Positions 20,402-30,801 of a stretch of 64,000 bases of DNA are shown here, one piece after another. The position numbers and the translations under genes were made by a program. Source of the stretch: Drosophila pseudoobscura (Eukaryota > Arthropoda > Insecta > Diptera > Drosophilidae); the NCBI RefSeq assembly GCF_009870125.1, contig NC_046683.1, positions 28,176,129 through 28,240,128 on the forward strand, read 5' to 3'. How positions within the stretch are numbered: the stretch's first letter is position 1; the number at the start of each line of letters is the position of its first letter. The notes under the pieces are model-generated. The model was given only the letters and a program-made list of their open reading frames with translations, was not told the DNA's origin and searched no databases.

Positions 20402-21700
20402 TTGGAACATTTAAATGACGAAAAAAAAAAGAAATTAAAGAAAGTTCTCTACGAGTTTAAAGACGTGCAGTATAAAGAAGGTGACAATTTGACCTTCACT
20501 AGTACAATAAAGCACGAACTTAAAACCCATCACAAAGATCCTGTATATCGTCGACCATACAAATATGCTCAAATACACGATCGAGAAGTGAATCAACAAA
20601 TAAAAGACATGATTAGACAGGGAATTATTCGTAAGTCGAATTCTCCCTAATGTGCACCCATTTCTATGATACCAAAGAAAATAGATGCTCCAGGAAAGCA
20701 ATAATATCGAATGGTAGTAGATTATAGAAGTCTAAACTAGGTGACAATCAAGGATAAATTTCCTACACCCAGAATGGACGAAATACTAGACAAACTAGGT
20801 AGGTGCCAGTATTTCACGACAATCGATTTAGCTAAAGGATTCCATCAAATTTTTATGGAACCTAGCTCAATCCCAAAAACAGCTTTCTCTACTAAGCAAG
20901 GTCATTACGAGTTCACTCGTATGCCTTTTGGGCTAACCACTGCCCCCGCCACAAATCAAAGATGTATGAACAATCTGTTAGAAGATGTAATTTTCAAAGA
21001 TTTCCTTGTGTATCTGGCCGACATCATTATCTATTCCACGTCATTGGAAGAATTTGTTGTCACTTCAAAGGGTCTTTGGAAAGTTAAGAGATGCAAACCT
21101 TAAACTTCAAATGGATAAGTGTGAATTCCTAAAGAAAGAAACGGAATTCCTAGGCCATGTAGTAACAACTAACGGCATAGTACCTAATTCCGCTATAATA
21201 AACTTCCCCATACCCAATACAACTACAAAAATAAAATCATTCATAGGTTTATGTGGATTTTATAGTAAATTCATTCCTAATTTCGCTAACATAGCAAAAC
21301 CAATTACACTCAAATTAAAGACACGAGCTGTCATAGACCCAACCGAGTAAAAATACGCCGAGGCCTTCTAAAAGTTGAAAGTACTTATTACCTCAGACCC
21401 CATCCTCGCAATCCCAGATTTCGAAAAAATGTTCACGGTAGCAGCCGATGCAAGTAACATTGCATTAGGAGCGGTGTTGTCACAAGACCACAAACCAATT
21501 TGCTACGCAAGTAGAACCTTGAATGAACACGAAATCAATTATTCAGCAATAGAAAAGGAATTACTAGCTATAGTTTAGGCAACTAAGTATTTCAGATCAT
21601 ACCTGTTTGGTAGAACGTTCGAGATATTAAGTGATCATACACTCTTGGTTTGGTTGAATAACCTCAAGGAACCAAATATGAAGCTACAACGATGAAAGAT
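20402..21700 (+). pseudogene. pol: gypsy copy B reverse transcriptase and RNase H, broken
   Basis: RT pieces lie at 20402-20650 (YRRPYKYAQIHDREVNQQI), 20741-21103 ([16 protein letters not shown] block, [15 protein letters not shown]) and 21006-21350 (GHVVTTNGIVPN, FIGLCGFYSKF). RNase H is at 21375-21578 ([29 protein letters not shown]). The RT active site reads YLAD where YxDD is expected, so one catalytic Asp is lost. Several stops and frame breaks (20650, about 20703, 21060, 21348, 21577) also break it. Confidence 0.9.
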
Positions 21701-22461
21701 CAAATTAAATGAATTTGACTTCAAAAATAAAATATTTACCAGGAAAGGAGAACATGTAGCCGATGCGCTATCAAGAGTAAAGGTTAACGAAAACCTACTT
21801 GGGGAAACCATTAATAGTGATTGTGCAACGTTCCAAAGCACGCAAGAAGATAATACTAATTATATTTCACTTACAGAGCGACCAATCAATTACTATAATA
21901 GGCAAATAGAACTGATTAGAGGTAATGAGGATAAGGTAGAAACATCCCACTATTTCCACAAGATACTGATAAAAATCACATATACTGAAATGACAGAGTC
22001 ATTAGCAAAAGATATAATAAAGGAATATGTGTGTACCAAAAAGAGTGCATTATATTTCCATAGTGAAATAGACTTCCCACTGTTCCAAAGGGCATTCCTA
22101 AAAATAATCAGTCCCAATCACTTGATGTGAAAATGTGAAAATCGAAATCACTACCAGTAAAAACGGAGTTTCTGATGAAGAACGGCTACATAAAACGATC
22201 AATGACAAATTAAAAATTATTTCAAGGGAGGATAACATAGAGAACAAGCTCACAAAATTCCAGTTAATTCTATACACTTATAATCATAAATCGGTTCATA
22301 ATACTACAAAAAGATCCCCAGCTGATATCTTCCTGTACGCCGGACTACCAGATTATAACACCCAACTGAATAAGATTAGGAAGATCAATCATTTGAATAA
22401 CGATAGAATCGACTTTGAAGTAGACACACGCTACAAAAATGCACCCCTAGTTAAAAAATAA
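21701..22461 (+). pseudogene. gypsy copy B pol end; integrase core deleted
   Basis: 21710-22130 encodes the region between RNase H and integrase (HVADALSRVK and following). It jumps directly to the integrase C-terminus at 22135-22461 (YTYNHKSVHNTTKRSPADIF). The zinc-binding domain and DDE core are missing. The identical junction (AAAATGTGAAAATCGAAATC) occurs in copy C at 37078, so the deletion predates their split. Confidence 0.85.
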
Positions 22462-22551
22462 CAACCAATCCGATCAAAAGAATAGGGGAAATTCGGCAGG
22501 TAGACTATAAAACCAAATTCAAAAGAAAGAAAAAGTCTAATAAAAGTAAAT

Positions 22552-23393
22552 ATGATAATTGTAGAGTACCCGAAGAGAGTACTGGGAATCTGGAGCTACA
22601 ACATGATTAAGATTATAATCTTACTAATGTTCACCGTCCTACAGTCTACCGGACAGAATATAGAGATAGATCCCATCAACTCAAGGAATGGATATCTCAT
22701 ATTTAAAACACATTCCATTAACATACCCATTAATTATGAATATCATTATTTAACAATTAATATAACAAAAACAGATGAAACATATCAGAGTTTACTACAC
22801 CAGGCAACCCAATTTAATAACGTAATCCAAGTTCAATATTTAGTCGAGACATTGCAACGTGAATTCAACGGCATAAAAATAGCCAAAAGAAACCAAAGAG
22901 GCCTTATAAATGTAGTAGGCACAATTTATAAATATCTATTTGGAAAGTTAGATCAAGATGATAAAGTCGAACTAGAAGGGAAAATAGACAATCTGGCTAG
23001 CCACAGTGTTCAAGCTAGCAAATTAAACTTAACAATTAAAGCAGTAAATTCTGGCATAGAAGTTGTCAATAAATTAAACAAGGATAATGATAGGAAGGAA
23101 GGAAGCAATTCGAAATACTAATATTTAACCTTCAACATTTTACTGAGTACATAGAGGATATTGAATTATGCATGCAGCTGACAAGATTAGGGATTTTTAA
23201 TCTAAAATTATTAAGGCAGGATTACCTGAAACACATCGATTCAGAAAAATTATTAAATATCAAAACATCTACCTGGTTGAAATCAGACACCAACGAAATA
23301 CTAATAATTTCCAACATCTCAGGAGAGATCAGAAATATTCCTATACTTAAAATTGTCCCATATCCAGATGAAGACAATAGGAGTCGAACATAA
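22552..23393 (+). pseudogene. env: Errantivirus env (copy B), frame-broken and 3'-deleted
   Basis: Same envelope-like gene as at 9352. The 22552-23121 frame has the signal-like N-terminus and a furin-type site (RNQRGLIN) followed by the fusion-peptide-like block. A small insertion near 23095 shifts the frame, and the ectodomain continues in another frame at 23172-23393. The sequence then jumps into the middle of the LTR at about 23378, removing the membrane anchor and LTR start. Not functional. Confidence 0.85.
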
Positions 23394-23880
23394 AACAATA
23401 TATTCCGCGTATCCATCCGCACTAGAATCACGCCACCCTCCAGAGATCAATTACTAATCGATTCTCAAGAACCACGCCATCCTAGCTCACCAATCAGAAT
23501 TGGGCACAAAACCAAGGTGGCCATATTTCAGCCACCCCCAAGTAAAGCAACACCGATCATACGCAGCGGAAGCCTTTCATCAAAAGCCGCCTTTCCCACA
23601 TATCGATCGAGTCACGTACTCCATCACCGAAGCCGCAGCCAACGCCTCCGAATCCCAATCCGAGCATCGTAATATAAATAGTCTACATCTAAGTAAGCAG
23701 TCAGTTCTGTTCAAGACAAACGTCAATCGCGACACCGTCGGAGAATTCACCCAAGTTAATTCCGTTTAAGACATCTGACCTTAGTCATCGTCGGGGAAAC
23801 AAACTACTCATTGTACGCTAAGTTTAAGTGAATAAATAAATCTTTTTTAAAACTTAAACTTGAGTGTCGCATATTTTACT
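23378..23880 (+). repeat. gypsy copy B 3' LTR, 5' part missing
   Basis: About 500 bp of LTR from AGGAGTCGAACATAAAAC to the end TTTTACT. It aligns with 19560 onward in copy A and 38760 onward in copy C. It is the most complete LTR 3' part of the three; about 170 bp of the LTR start is missing. Confidence 0.85.
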
Positions 23881-24245
23881 ATATACATATGTATATAATA
23901 AATATAACACATTTAAACACTATTTATTTTCAATGTTTTCTGTTTTACTTTTGATTGTTTGAATTTCACTTCCTCTTATTACAAGAGAATCATAGGATTC
24001 GTTTGAAACAGGTTTCTTCCAAATGAGGATTACACAAAAAGAATAAGTGGATTTCAGGTAGAATAGAGGTTGTAACCTTTCCCTCATATTATTAGATTGA
24101 CCCAGTAGTAATCGTTTGAAAAAGGTTTGTGACCAGGTACTGTGTTTGAGGCGATAAAAATGATGCCATTTAGAAAGGAAACCCTTAGTCCTATTTCAAT
24201 AGTGAAAGTGGTTAGTTCGGTACAAAAAAAAAAATAAAACTTAAA
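23881..24245 (+). repeat. Polinton copy 1 left terminal repeat and leader
   Basis: Matches 38963-39388 of copy 2. Its outer ~190 bp are also found inverted at 58581-58773, which marks it as the terminal inverted repeat. No ORF. Confidence 0.8.
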
Positions 24246-25559
24246 ATGGCATCAAAAGTTAAGTGCAACATGTGTGATAAGTCCGATGACTTTATAGAGT
24301 TTCAATCTCATTATGAGAGATGCTCTGACTCTCGTAATAATGTGGTGTGTGACCTTTGCTCTAGGTCCATCGACTTAATAGAGTTTGATAGTCATTATGA
24401 AACATGCTTGGGACCTAGGAATGCTTTTGAGATTCTTATGATCAAAGGATCTAAATCAAGGGATCTCCAAGATCCTTTAACGTCAGGTGCTTCCAAACGG
24501 CGTCGATTGGATACTCCGATGGAACTTAGGATTATTGACTGTTCAATTTGCGATGAAAGTTATCCTCCGTCTAGGGAAAGACGCCATATGATGTCGGACA
24601 AACATAAGAATGCAAGAGCAGCTCAACTAGAGGAAAATGAGAAAAATGGAAACGTCATTTAAATTTCAACGGAGTCGCGATTTCCTTTAAAATCATATCG
24701 TGTTCACTCAAATAAAAGTGAAAAGATTGATTTAAAAGAGTTTTTTCATGATTGTAAAAATGATATTATCAATTTATTGCGTCACTGTATGAGTGAGTAC
24801 AGATCCATAAAATACAATTTAAAAGTATATGGATTATACGTTAAAAGCACTGATGATGAAAGCTTAACAGAAACAATGAAGCATTTCATTACTCCATACA
24901 AACCAATATATGAAAACGAGCTGATTGATGATCATATAAATGATACCATAGAAAATTTAATAACTCTCAGCAGTGAATTCCAGGAAAAGGATTCAGGTTG
25001 GGCAAGTAATGTGTTTCAAGTAATGTGTTTTAGCATCATTAGCCTATGGAAAACAACTTAAAACTATATATTAAACAGCAGCATTAAAAAAAATTTCCCG
25101 AGATAAGTTAACAATACCATCATCCTATCGGTGCGGAAACATACGGCAAGACATCATTTATTATGAAGGAGTAAGATTAAATTTTTCCGGAATTGAGTTT
25201 TCAATAACAAGCAATCAACAAGAATCAAGCGATTCAAATCAGCAAGTGAGGATTTTAGCATCAATGTTTTTGAAGTCGATGAGAATGGAAAAAACGTTGT
25301 GGGACCCCGAGGACTAAGAAAATTCGGACTCACCATATAAACTTGCTTGCAATTAATAGCGATAATATGCAAATGATGCATTATGCATATATAACGTGCA
25401 TGAGAAAATTATGTTATTCACAACATAGTGAATCCCAGAATACTTACATAATAAATATTTTTGCGAGAACTGTTTGCAATTTTATAGTACAACAAATACT
25501 ATTCATGACACTAAAGAGTGTGGAAAAGTTGCTGCTTTTTATCCCGAACCTAATACCAA
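24246..25559 (+). pseudogene. polB: Polinton copy 1 DNA polymerase B, N-terminal part
   Basis: Same gene as at 39388. Two Cys/His clusters open it (CNMCDKSDDF...HYERC and CDLCSRSIDL...HYETC), followed by a third CSICDESYPPS...H segment. An in-frame TAA at 24660-24662 is shared with copy 2. The frame reopens at 24777-25061, and a ~145-bp deletion follows near 25015 relative to copy 2. The sequence breaks off at about 25559, where the nested insertion starts. Confidence 0.85.
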
Positions 25560-25930
25560 CGAGGGGGAACGTTGTGAGTTGCTGTATTTGTAGATGTAGA
25601 TTTGCGGTCTAATCTACTTTTTTTTTTTTTTTTCTTGGACGTTGACATGCAATGACTGCATCTTTCAAGAGGCGATGCAGTTACTGCACCGTCAAGTGGC
25701 CCGTGTGACACCAGCAGAAGGCTGTTACGCGCGGATCCCAGGCAAAACGCAGCCCTCCTCCCGCCCAAGCGACCGAGGGGCGCTGCCGCATGACGCGCGG
25801 TGCGTAGCCGAACCAAACGCGAGCATGCAGAAAGATAGATATTAGACTAAAATTCGAGGAAAATTAGCACTAAACTTATTAAGAAATTAAGCATTCAATA
25901 AAATACAAACGCCACTACAATTACTAATTA
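25560..25930 (-). other. Probable 3' UTR of the CR1-like LINE
   Basis: No credible gene. It contains a 15-T run and a GC-rich patch around 25700-25810 unlike its AT-rich neighbours. Assignment to the LINE 3' UTR is by position only; a separate small insertion is possible. Confidence 0.35.
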
Positions 25931-27746
25931 CTAATTAGTAGAAAGGTGTGTAAGGATTAGTAATTTAATAAGAGGAAGAGAATTAGTGGAGGATATAATA
26001 TGGTAGAGGGAATTATCCGAGCATAAGACCCTGAACGGTTCATGTAAGAAATAATTCGATCTACAAAGTGGAAGGAAGAGCGGTATAAAATTTCTAGTCA
26101 GTCTAATAGGAATCGTGAAGTTTATGCGGCTCAACAGATCAGGGCTGTCTATGTCACCCCTGATCAAGTTGTGCACAAAAATCATACCAAGTATTTTCCT
26201 ACGGTTAACTAAGCATGGGGAGATCTACTTATAGTAGTCTACTAGAGTAAGATGGGACTATCACACCCGCATCCCAGTTAAGGCCCCGCAGAGCAAAAGG
26301 TTAAACATTTTTCTGTATTGATTCTATACGGTCCTGGTGTACTTTGTACTGAGGGCACCATACACAGGAGCCGTATTCTAAGATCGGACGAAGAAGCGAG
26401 GTTTAGAGTGTCTTTGTTATATAGGGGTCGTCAAATTCCTTTGACCACCTCTTTATAAACCCAAGCACGCCCATGGCCTTATTTACCATGGTAGAAATGT
26501 GTTCGGAAAACTTTAACTTGGGATCTAACATAGCACCCAGATCATCCACCAGGGTAATTCTCTCAAGAGAAACGCCACATAGGATATAGGTAGCCAACAA
26601 GGGGCTAGAACGATGAAATGTCATAACTTTGCATTTCGAGACATTAAGGTGTAACAAGTTTGCACAGCACCATGACTGAATGTTATTGAGATCGGATTGC
26701 AAGCGAGAATGAAATGAAATTTCCTTATACTGGCCACAGAGTTTAACATCATCCCCATACATAAGTATTGGAGAGTATGTTAATACTGAAGGCAAGTCAT
26801 TAATAAAGAGTGTGAAGAGTAAGGGGCCTAGATGGCTGCCCTGTGGTACTCCCGAAGAAACCTTTACTGGTAAAGAGAGGGAGTTTTTGAAGAGGACTCT
26901 TTGAGACCTAGAACAAAGATAGCTAGATCTCCATCTCAGGAGGTTGGGCGGAAACCCTAAAAGGTCAAGTTTATGTGCTAAAAGGGAATGGTTTACAGAG
27001 TCGAATGCTTTACTAAAGTCGGTGTAAATAACATCCGTCCTTGAAAGCCTTTAATAATGAAAGAGAAAAGAAACTCTAACAAGTTCGTGGTGGTTGATCG
27101 CCGCCTTATAAATCCATGCTGAGTTGGAGATATAAGTGACTTGCAGAGATGTTGCAAGTGCGGAGTTAAAACCTTCTCAAACAATTTGTGAATAGCGGAT
27201 AACTTTGCTATACCTCTATAATTTTTTGCATCAGACTTGCTACCTTTTTTATGGAGAGGAATTATAAACGATTCCTTCCAGATTGGGGTGAAGCAAGAGG
27301 AATCAATGGACAGGGTGAATAGTTTAAGCAATGGTCCACACAGAGCCTCGGCCCAGTACCTGAGTACACAACCTGGAACCCCGTCTGGACCCGGTGAAAA
27401 AACCGGGACTGAAAATGCCGTTCGACCTCGGTAATCCGTATGGGTACGGTTGACCAGAGTAGCGTTCCTCAGAATAGGTGGTTTGGAAAAACTGGGCAAA
27501 AAGATCGGCAATTGCCTGATCATTATTTGCCGACGTATTACAAAATGATAGCGAGGATGGGTGTGCGGTTGGACTGAAAATGCCGTTCGACCTCGGTAAT
27601 CCGTATGGGTACGGTTGACCAGAGTAGCGTTCCTCAGAATAGGTGGTTTGGAAAAACTGGGCAAAAAAATCGGCAATTGCCTGATCATTATTTGCCGACG
27701 TATTACAAAATGATAGCGAGGATGGGTGTGCGGACGTTCTACGCAT
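25931..27746 (-). pseudogene. CR1-like LINE reverse transcriptase remnant
   Basis: RT palm pieces are at 26993-27688 (FTPIWKESFIIPLHKKGSKSDAKNYR...) and 26403-26795 (ILMYGDDVKLCG, active site YGDD). The C-terminal domain is at 25931-26185. A stretch of about 200 bp between 26795 and 26993 is frame-broken but still RT-like. A 165-bp tandem duplication precedes the RT at 27406-27735. The gene is inactive. Confidence 0.8.
27406..27735 (-). repeat. 165-bp tandem duplication inside the LINE
   Basis: The unit starting GGACTGAAAATGCCG at 27406 is repeated from 27571 with a single visible difference (a G/A in the A-rich stretch). 165 bp is 55 codons, so the duplication keeps the frame of the endonuclease-RT linker. 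Confidence 0.9.
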
Positions 27747-27848
27747 ACTGTTTACGAAGCAGTAAAACTGTTTAGGGTGCCGAGAAAAACGTATCCTGCA
27801 ACGAGATAGGTAGTTCTTATAGCATTGAGCATTAAGAACTGAAAAGTT

Positions 27849-28694
27849 TTACCGAGCTATTACATAACGAGAGTGAGAAGTAGGAGAACCCACTTCTTGA
27901 AATTTTTTATAAAGTCTTGATTTTAAGTTTTTTAGACTGGATAACTCTTTGGTAAACCAAGGGGGTTTTCCAGATCTAATCGGACAAGAAAGCGGGACAC
28001 AAGAATCAAAAAATGTGACAAGAGCATTGTAAAAAATGTTTGTGCCTTTTGTGACATCAGTGCACAAGTACAAAGCGGACCAATCAAAATCCCTAATGAG
28101 ATTATTAAGCTTCGCAAACTCGGCTTTACGAAAGCAGCGGACACGTTCAGGTAGTCTACTCGACCGATCCAATACAGTTGGTCTATCTAGCGACACCTCA
28201 AAAGTAGGGTGGTAGGCGTCTTCAGGTATAGTGAGCGGAAGGGCTCGGGTTAACAACACTATGGTCGGATCCGATACAAAGCATAGATCATGTCGTGACA
28301 TGGGCACTAGGATACTAGACTCGTTTACCGAAGACCAAACAGTTCCTGGCAAGTTGAAGTCACCAAGAACTATCATACGATCTTTATCAGATAGCGAGGA
28401 AGCAACAGCGGTTAAAGCGGACAAGTGCTGCTCATAAATTGAAATATCCGAAGAAGGTGGGATATACGAGCAAGTAATGAATATAGCGAAAGCGGGAAGA
28501 ATCAGTTTTACACACAGGAATTGCAGTTCCTGTTGAACTTGGACTGTGAAGTGTTCTGACGTGAAGTAAGAGTCCACTGCAATTAGAACCCCTCCTGCAC
28601 GTCGAGCCGAACGGTCCTTTCTAAAAGTTGTGTACCGACCTGCCAAAACCTCGGAACTAAGAATGTCCGGCTTTAACCAGGTTTCAGTAAACAC
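27849..28694 (-). pseudogene. CR1-like LINE endonuclease domain
   Basis: 281-residue frame with APE-endonuclease motifs: FTETWLKPD at the start, GGVLIAVDSYF, LGDFNLPGTVWSS near residue 110. The first endonuclease block is missing and the frame ends before the RT. In this LINE group it nicks the target DNA. Confidence 0.8.
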
Positions 28695-28730
28695 AATAAC
28701 ATACCCGATAATCTGATAGATATGATCATT

Positions 28731-29563
28731 ATCTGTGATTCTGCGTATTTAGTTTTCTCGTATCCTCAATATTGTGGATGCAACAGTTCTTCGTCCTTTG
28801 TGGGGGTGGGGCGAAATTTTGAGATATACGTTTTATAGTGAGATCTAACAGGAGTGCGGATACCAAATTTGGTTACTCTAGTCTTAATAGTCTCTGAGAT
28901 TTCTGAATATCCCCAGATTTGCATCCTTTGAGGGGGCGGAAGGGGGTGTGGCGAAATTTTGAAACAAACTCGTCTTGGTCCGATATATTAGGAGTGTGTG
29001 TACCAAATTTGGTTGCTCTAGCTTTTATAGTCTCTGAAATCTAGGCGCTAATGTTTTACTCTAAGCAAAGCCGCCTATGCTACGTGTGTGTTAGAGAGAG
29101 ACAGGGCGAGAAAAAATTAAATTGTTTTCTTGATGCTGGCTATAATAATAATACGATCCAATTCAGATTCTGCAGTCTAAAAGATATGGTCATTCTCAAC
29201 GATTCTACGATTTGGTTTTATCGTATCTTAAAAATGTGGATGCCACAGATTTTCGTCCTTTGTGGGGGCGGAAGTGGGCGGGGCGAAGTTTTGAAATATT
29301 TTTGTAGCAGTGACATATCACAGATGTCTGGATCTAAAACATCGATGCTCTAGCTCTTATAGTCTTTGAGCACTAGGCGCTGAAGGGGACGGACAGACGG
29401 ACGGACGGACAGACATACAGGGCTCAATCGACTCGGCTATTGATGCTGATCAAGAATATATATACTTTATGGGGTCGGAAGCGATTCTTTCTGGACGTTA
29501 CACACATCCACTTTTACCACAAATCTAATATACCCCAATACTCATTTTGAGTATCGGGTATAA
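28731..29563. mobile_element. DINE-1/Helentron-like dispersed repeat
   Basis: Non-coding. It contains phrases I recognise as widespread in drosophilid DINE-1-type repeats: a repeated block around GATTTTCGTCCTTTGTGGGG (once near 28790, again near 29250), a GACGGACAGACGG microsatellite near 29390, CTCGGCTATTGATGCTGATC near 29430, and a terminal hairpin (ATACTCA...TGAGTAT) near 29540 followed by CGGGTATA. Internal duplication suggests two tandem partial units. Classified by memory and architecture only. Confidence 0.6.
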
Positions 29564-29915
29564 AAATGTATTCAAAAGTTCTTCTAAAAAACTATCTCCA
29601 CCAGTAGTAATTTATGCTGACATCGAAGCAGTTTTGGAAAATTACCATATAAATCTTAGTGAACCATCAAAATTATCAACTACTATGGATCAGAGGCATA
29701 CAGCATGTGCAGCATCATTTTATTTTGTACATAAATACAATGATCATCTAAATGAGATGTGGACATACGAAGGTAAATATTTTCAAAATCCAGCAAAGGC
29801 AATAAACTCATAAACATTATGATTTCGTTATTTCAGGACCGGATTGTATCCAAAAATTTTGTCAAGCACTTAGGATGAAAACCGATGGACTTTATGAGAA
29901 GTATTGGAAGTCCTA
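29564..29915 (+). pseudogene. polB: Polinton copy 1 DNA polymerase B, exonuclease-start fragment
   Basis: Aligns with 40822-41175 of copy 2. The open part 29547-29813 holds the first exonuclease motif (IYADIEAVLE). It ends at the same TAA-plus-frame break (AACTCATAAACATTATG) seen in copy 2, and is cut at 29915 by element X. Confidence 0.88.
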
Positions 29916-30532
29916 AGTAGTTATTATATAGGCACTTTGCTATGGGACAGTGTTAGGTACACAAAGGAGGAATATAAATTATAGAGAAAGTAGAAAGGTT
30001 CAAGGGCATCGAAACCGTTTTCAGGAAACACTTAAAAAATACCTCTAAACTATCACATTAGATTCATTACAAAGGGATGACCTACCTGTTTGAGGGTTGT
30101 TTGAATCGCAACACGGGACCAATCGTAAAAACAGGTTCATTGACAGTAAGAGGGAGGAGAGAGAATATAAATGAGCGAAGGATCGATTTGAGAGGATTTT
30201 ACATGGTTGAGAAACAGGATTGAGATCGAAGTTAGTTCACATTATCGCCGATAGGTGGCGCCACCAAGTAGTAAGAATAAGGGACGGCCGTATATTTACT
30301 ATAAGTAGCTTTAATTAATTTTTATGTCTTCCTATTATAATTTTATTCTTTGTGTGCTCCTATATATATCTCCATTAATTTGTGTTCTCTTACCATTCAA
30401 CCCTCTATACGGACATCTATATACCCAGGTTTCCAACCTATGTTTTCTATAGGATGTAAATTTCAGAAACTTCACACATTTGTTTTCCCAATTCAATGTT
30501 TATAAAATATCCTATAAGTATTTATTTAACTT
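29916..30532. other. Element X left arm, no gene
   Basis: The TIR to about 30287, then AT-rich sequence ending in the LOA3 target site TTTATTTAACTT (30521-30532). A segment beginning CCCAATTCAATGTT at about 30487 is repeated at about 35942 in the right arm, forming a direct repeat on either side of the LOA insertion. Confidence 0.7.
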
Positions 30533-30670
30533 GGCTGGCGAAAATCCTCTAGCTGAACCCTCCACGAGGGTGCCGGCTGGGCAATGGACACTGCATTACC
30601 CCGGACAAGGGTAATGCACTGTCGCTTGCTCTGTCCGGGGTAATGCAGTGTCTAGCTAAGGCTATGGTCC
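30533..30670 (+). ncRNA. HDV-like self-cleaving ribozyme candidate at LOA3 5' end
   Basis: Proposed helices: P1 30533-30539 (GGCTGGC) with 30572-30578 (GCCGGCT), including the G-U closing pair expected at the cleavage site; P2 TAGC (30550-30553) with GCTA (30661-30664); P3 hairpin 30557-30571 (ACCCTC, loop, GAGGGT); P4 30587-30607 with 30632-30652, a 21-bp perfect stem. The segment after P4 reads GCTAAGG, matching the catalytic C followed by UAA of HDV-like ribozymes. GCCGGCTGGGCAA is also shared with the HDV ribozyme. Ribozymes of this type are known at the 5' ends of several LINEs, where they release the RNA exactly at the element start. A weak point is the long P1-P2 joint; a conserved distal GGCTAGAGG (about 30714) is an alternative P2 partner. 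Confidence 0.6.
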
Positions 30671-30801
30671 GGCGTCTTCCCGATTCAAAGTCGGGGGAAC
30701 CGAACCAGGGCCATGGCTAGAGGTGCCTGGCGGTCAGGCCTAAAACGCTAGGGGGTGGTCCCCCCGAAAAATATTAACCAGTATGGACCCTCGGGCCAAA
30801 T

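Larger units (their letters stand above)
19712..23880 (+). mobile_element. gypsy copy B (errantivirus), 5'-truncated
   Basis: Begins in what looks like the gag end, then protease, RT, RNase H, a mostly deleted integrase, env, and a 3' LTR ending TTTTACT at 23880. The next bases, ATATACATATG, belong to the Polinton terminal repeat, so this copy inserted at an ATAT target. Frame breaks, nonsense codons and deletions (integrase core; env C-terminus plus LTR start at about 23378) show it is defective. Confidence 0.9.
25560..28730 (-). mobile_element. CR1/Jockey-type LINE, 5'-truncated and decayed
   Basis: Non-LTR element on the minus strand with endonuclease (27849-28694), RT (about 26220-27690) and an RT C-terminal tail (25931-26185, RGDIDSPDLLSRINF). 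The pattern (FTETWLKPD, GGVLIAV, HGFIRRRSTTTNLLEF, RSNYFLHEPFR) fits the CR1/Jockey group; I cannot separate the clades by eye. It lies inside the Polinton polymerase gene. The left 370 bp (25560-25930) would be the 3' UTR and includes a T-run at about 25618-25632. Confidence 0.75.

Noticed and set aside
25560..25850. GC-rich patch next to a T-run as a small structured RNA gene (SINE or tRNA-like)
   Set aside because: No A/B box pair or cloverleaf could be drawn; position fits the LINE 3' UTR.
29916..30290. X terminal repeats as the right end of Polinton copy 2
   Set aside because: Copy 1 of X shows both TIRs and a target duplication inside the polymerase gene, so X is a separate element.
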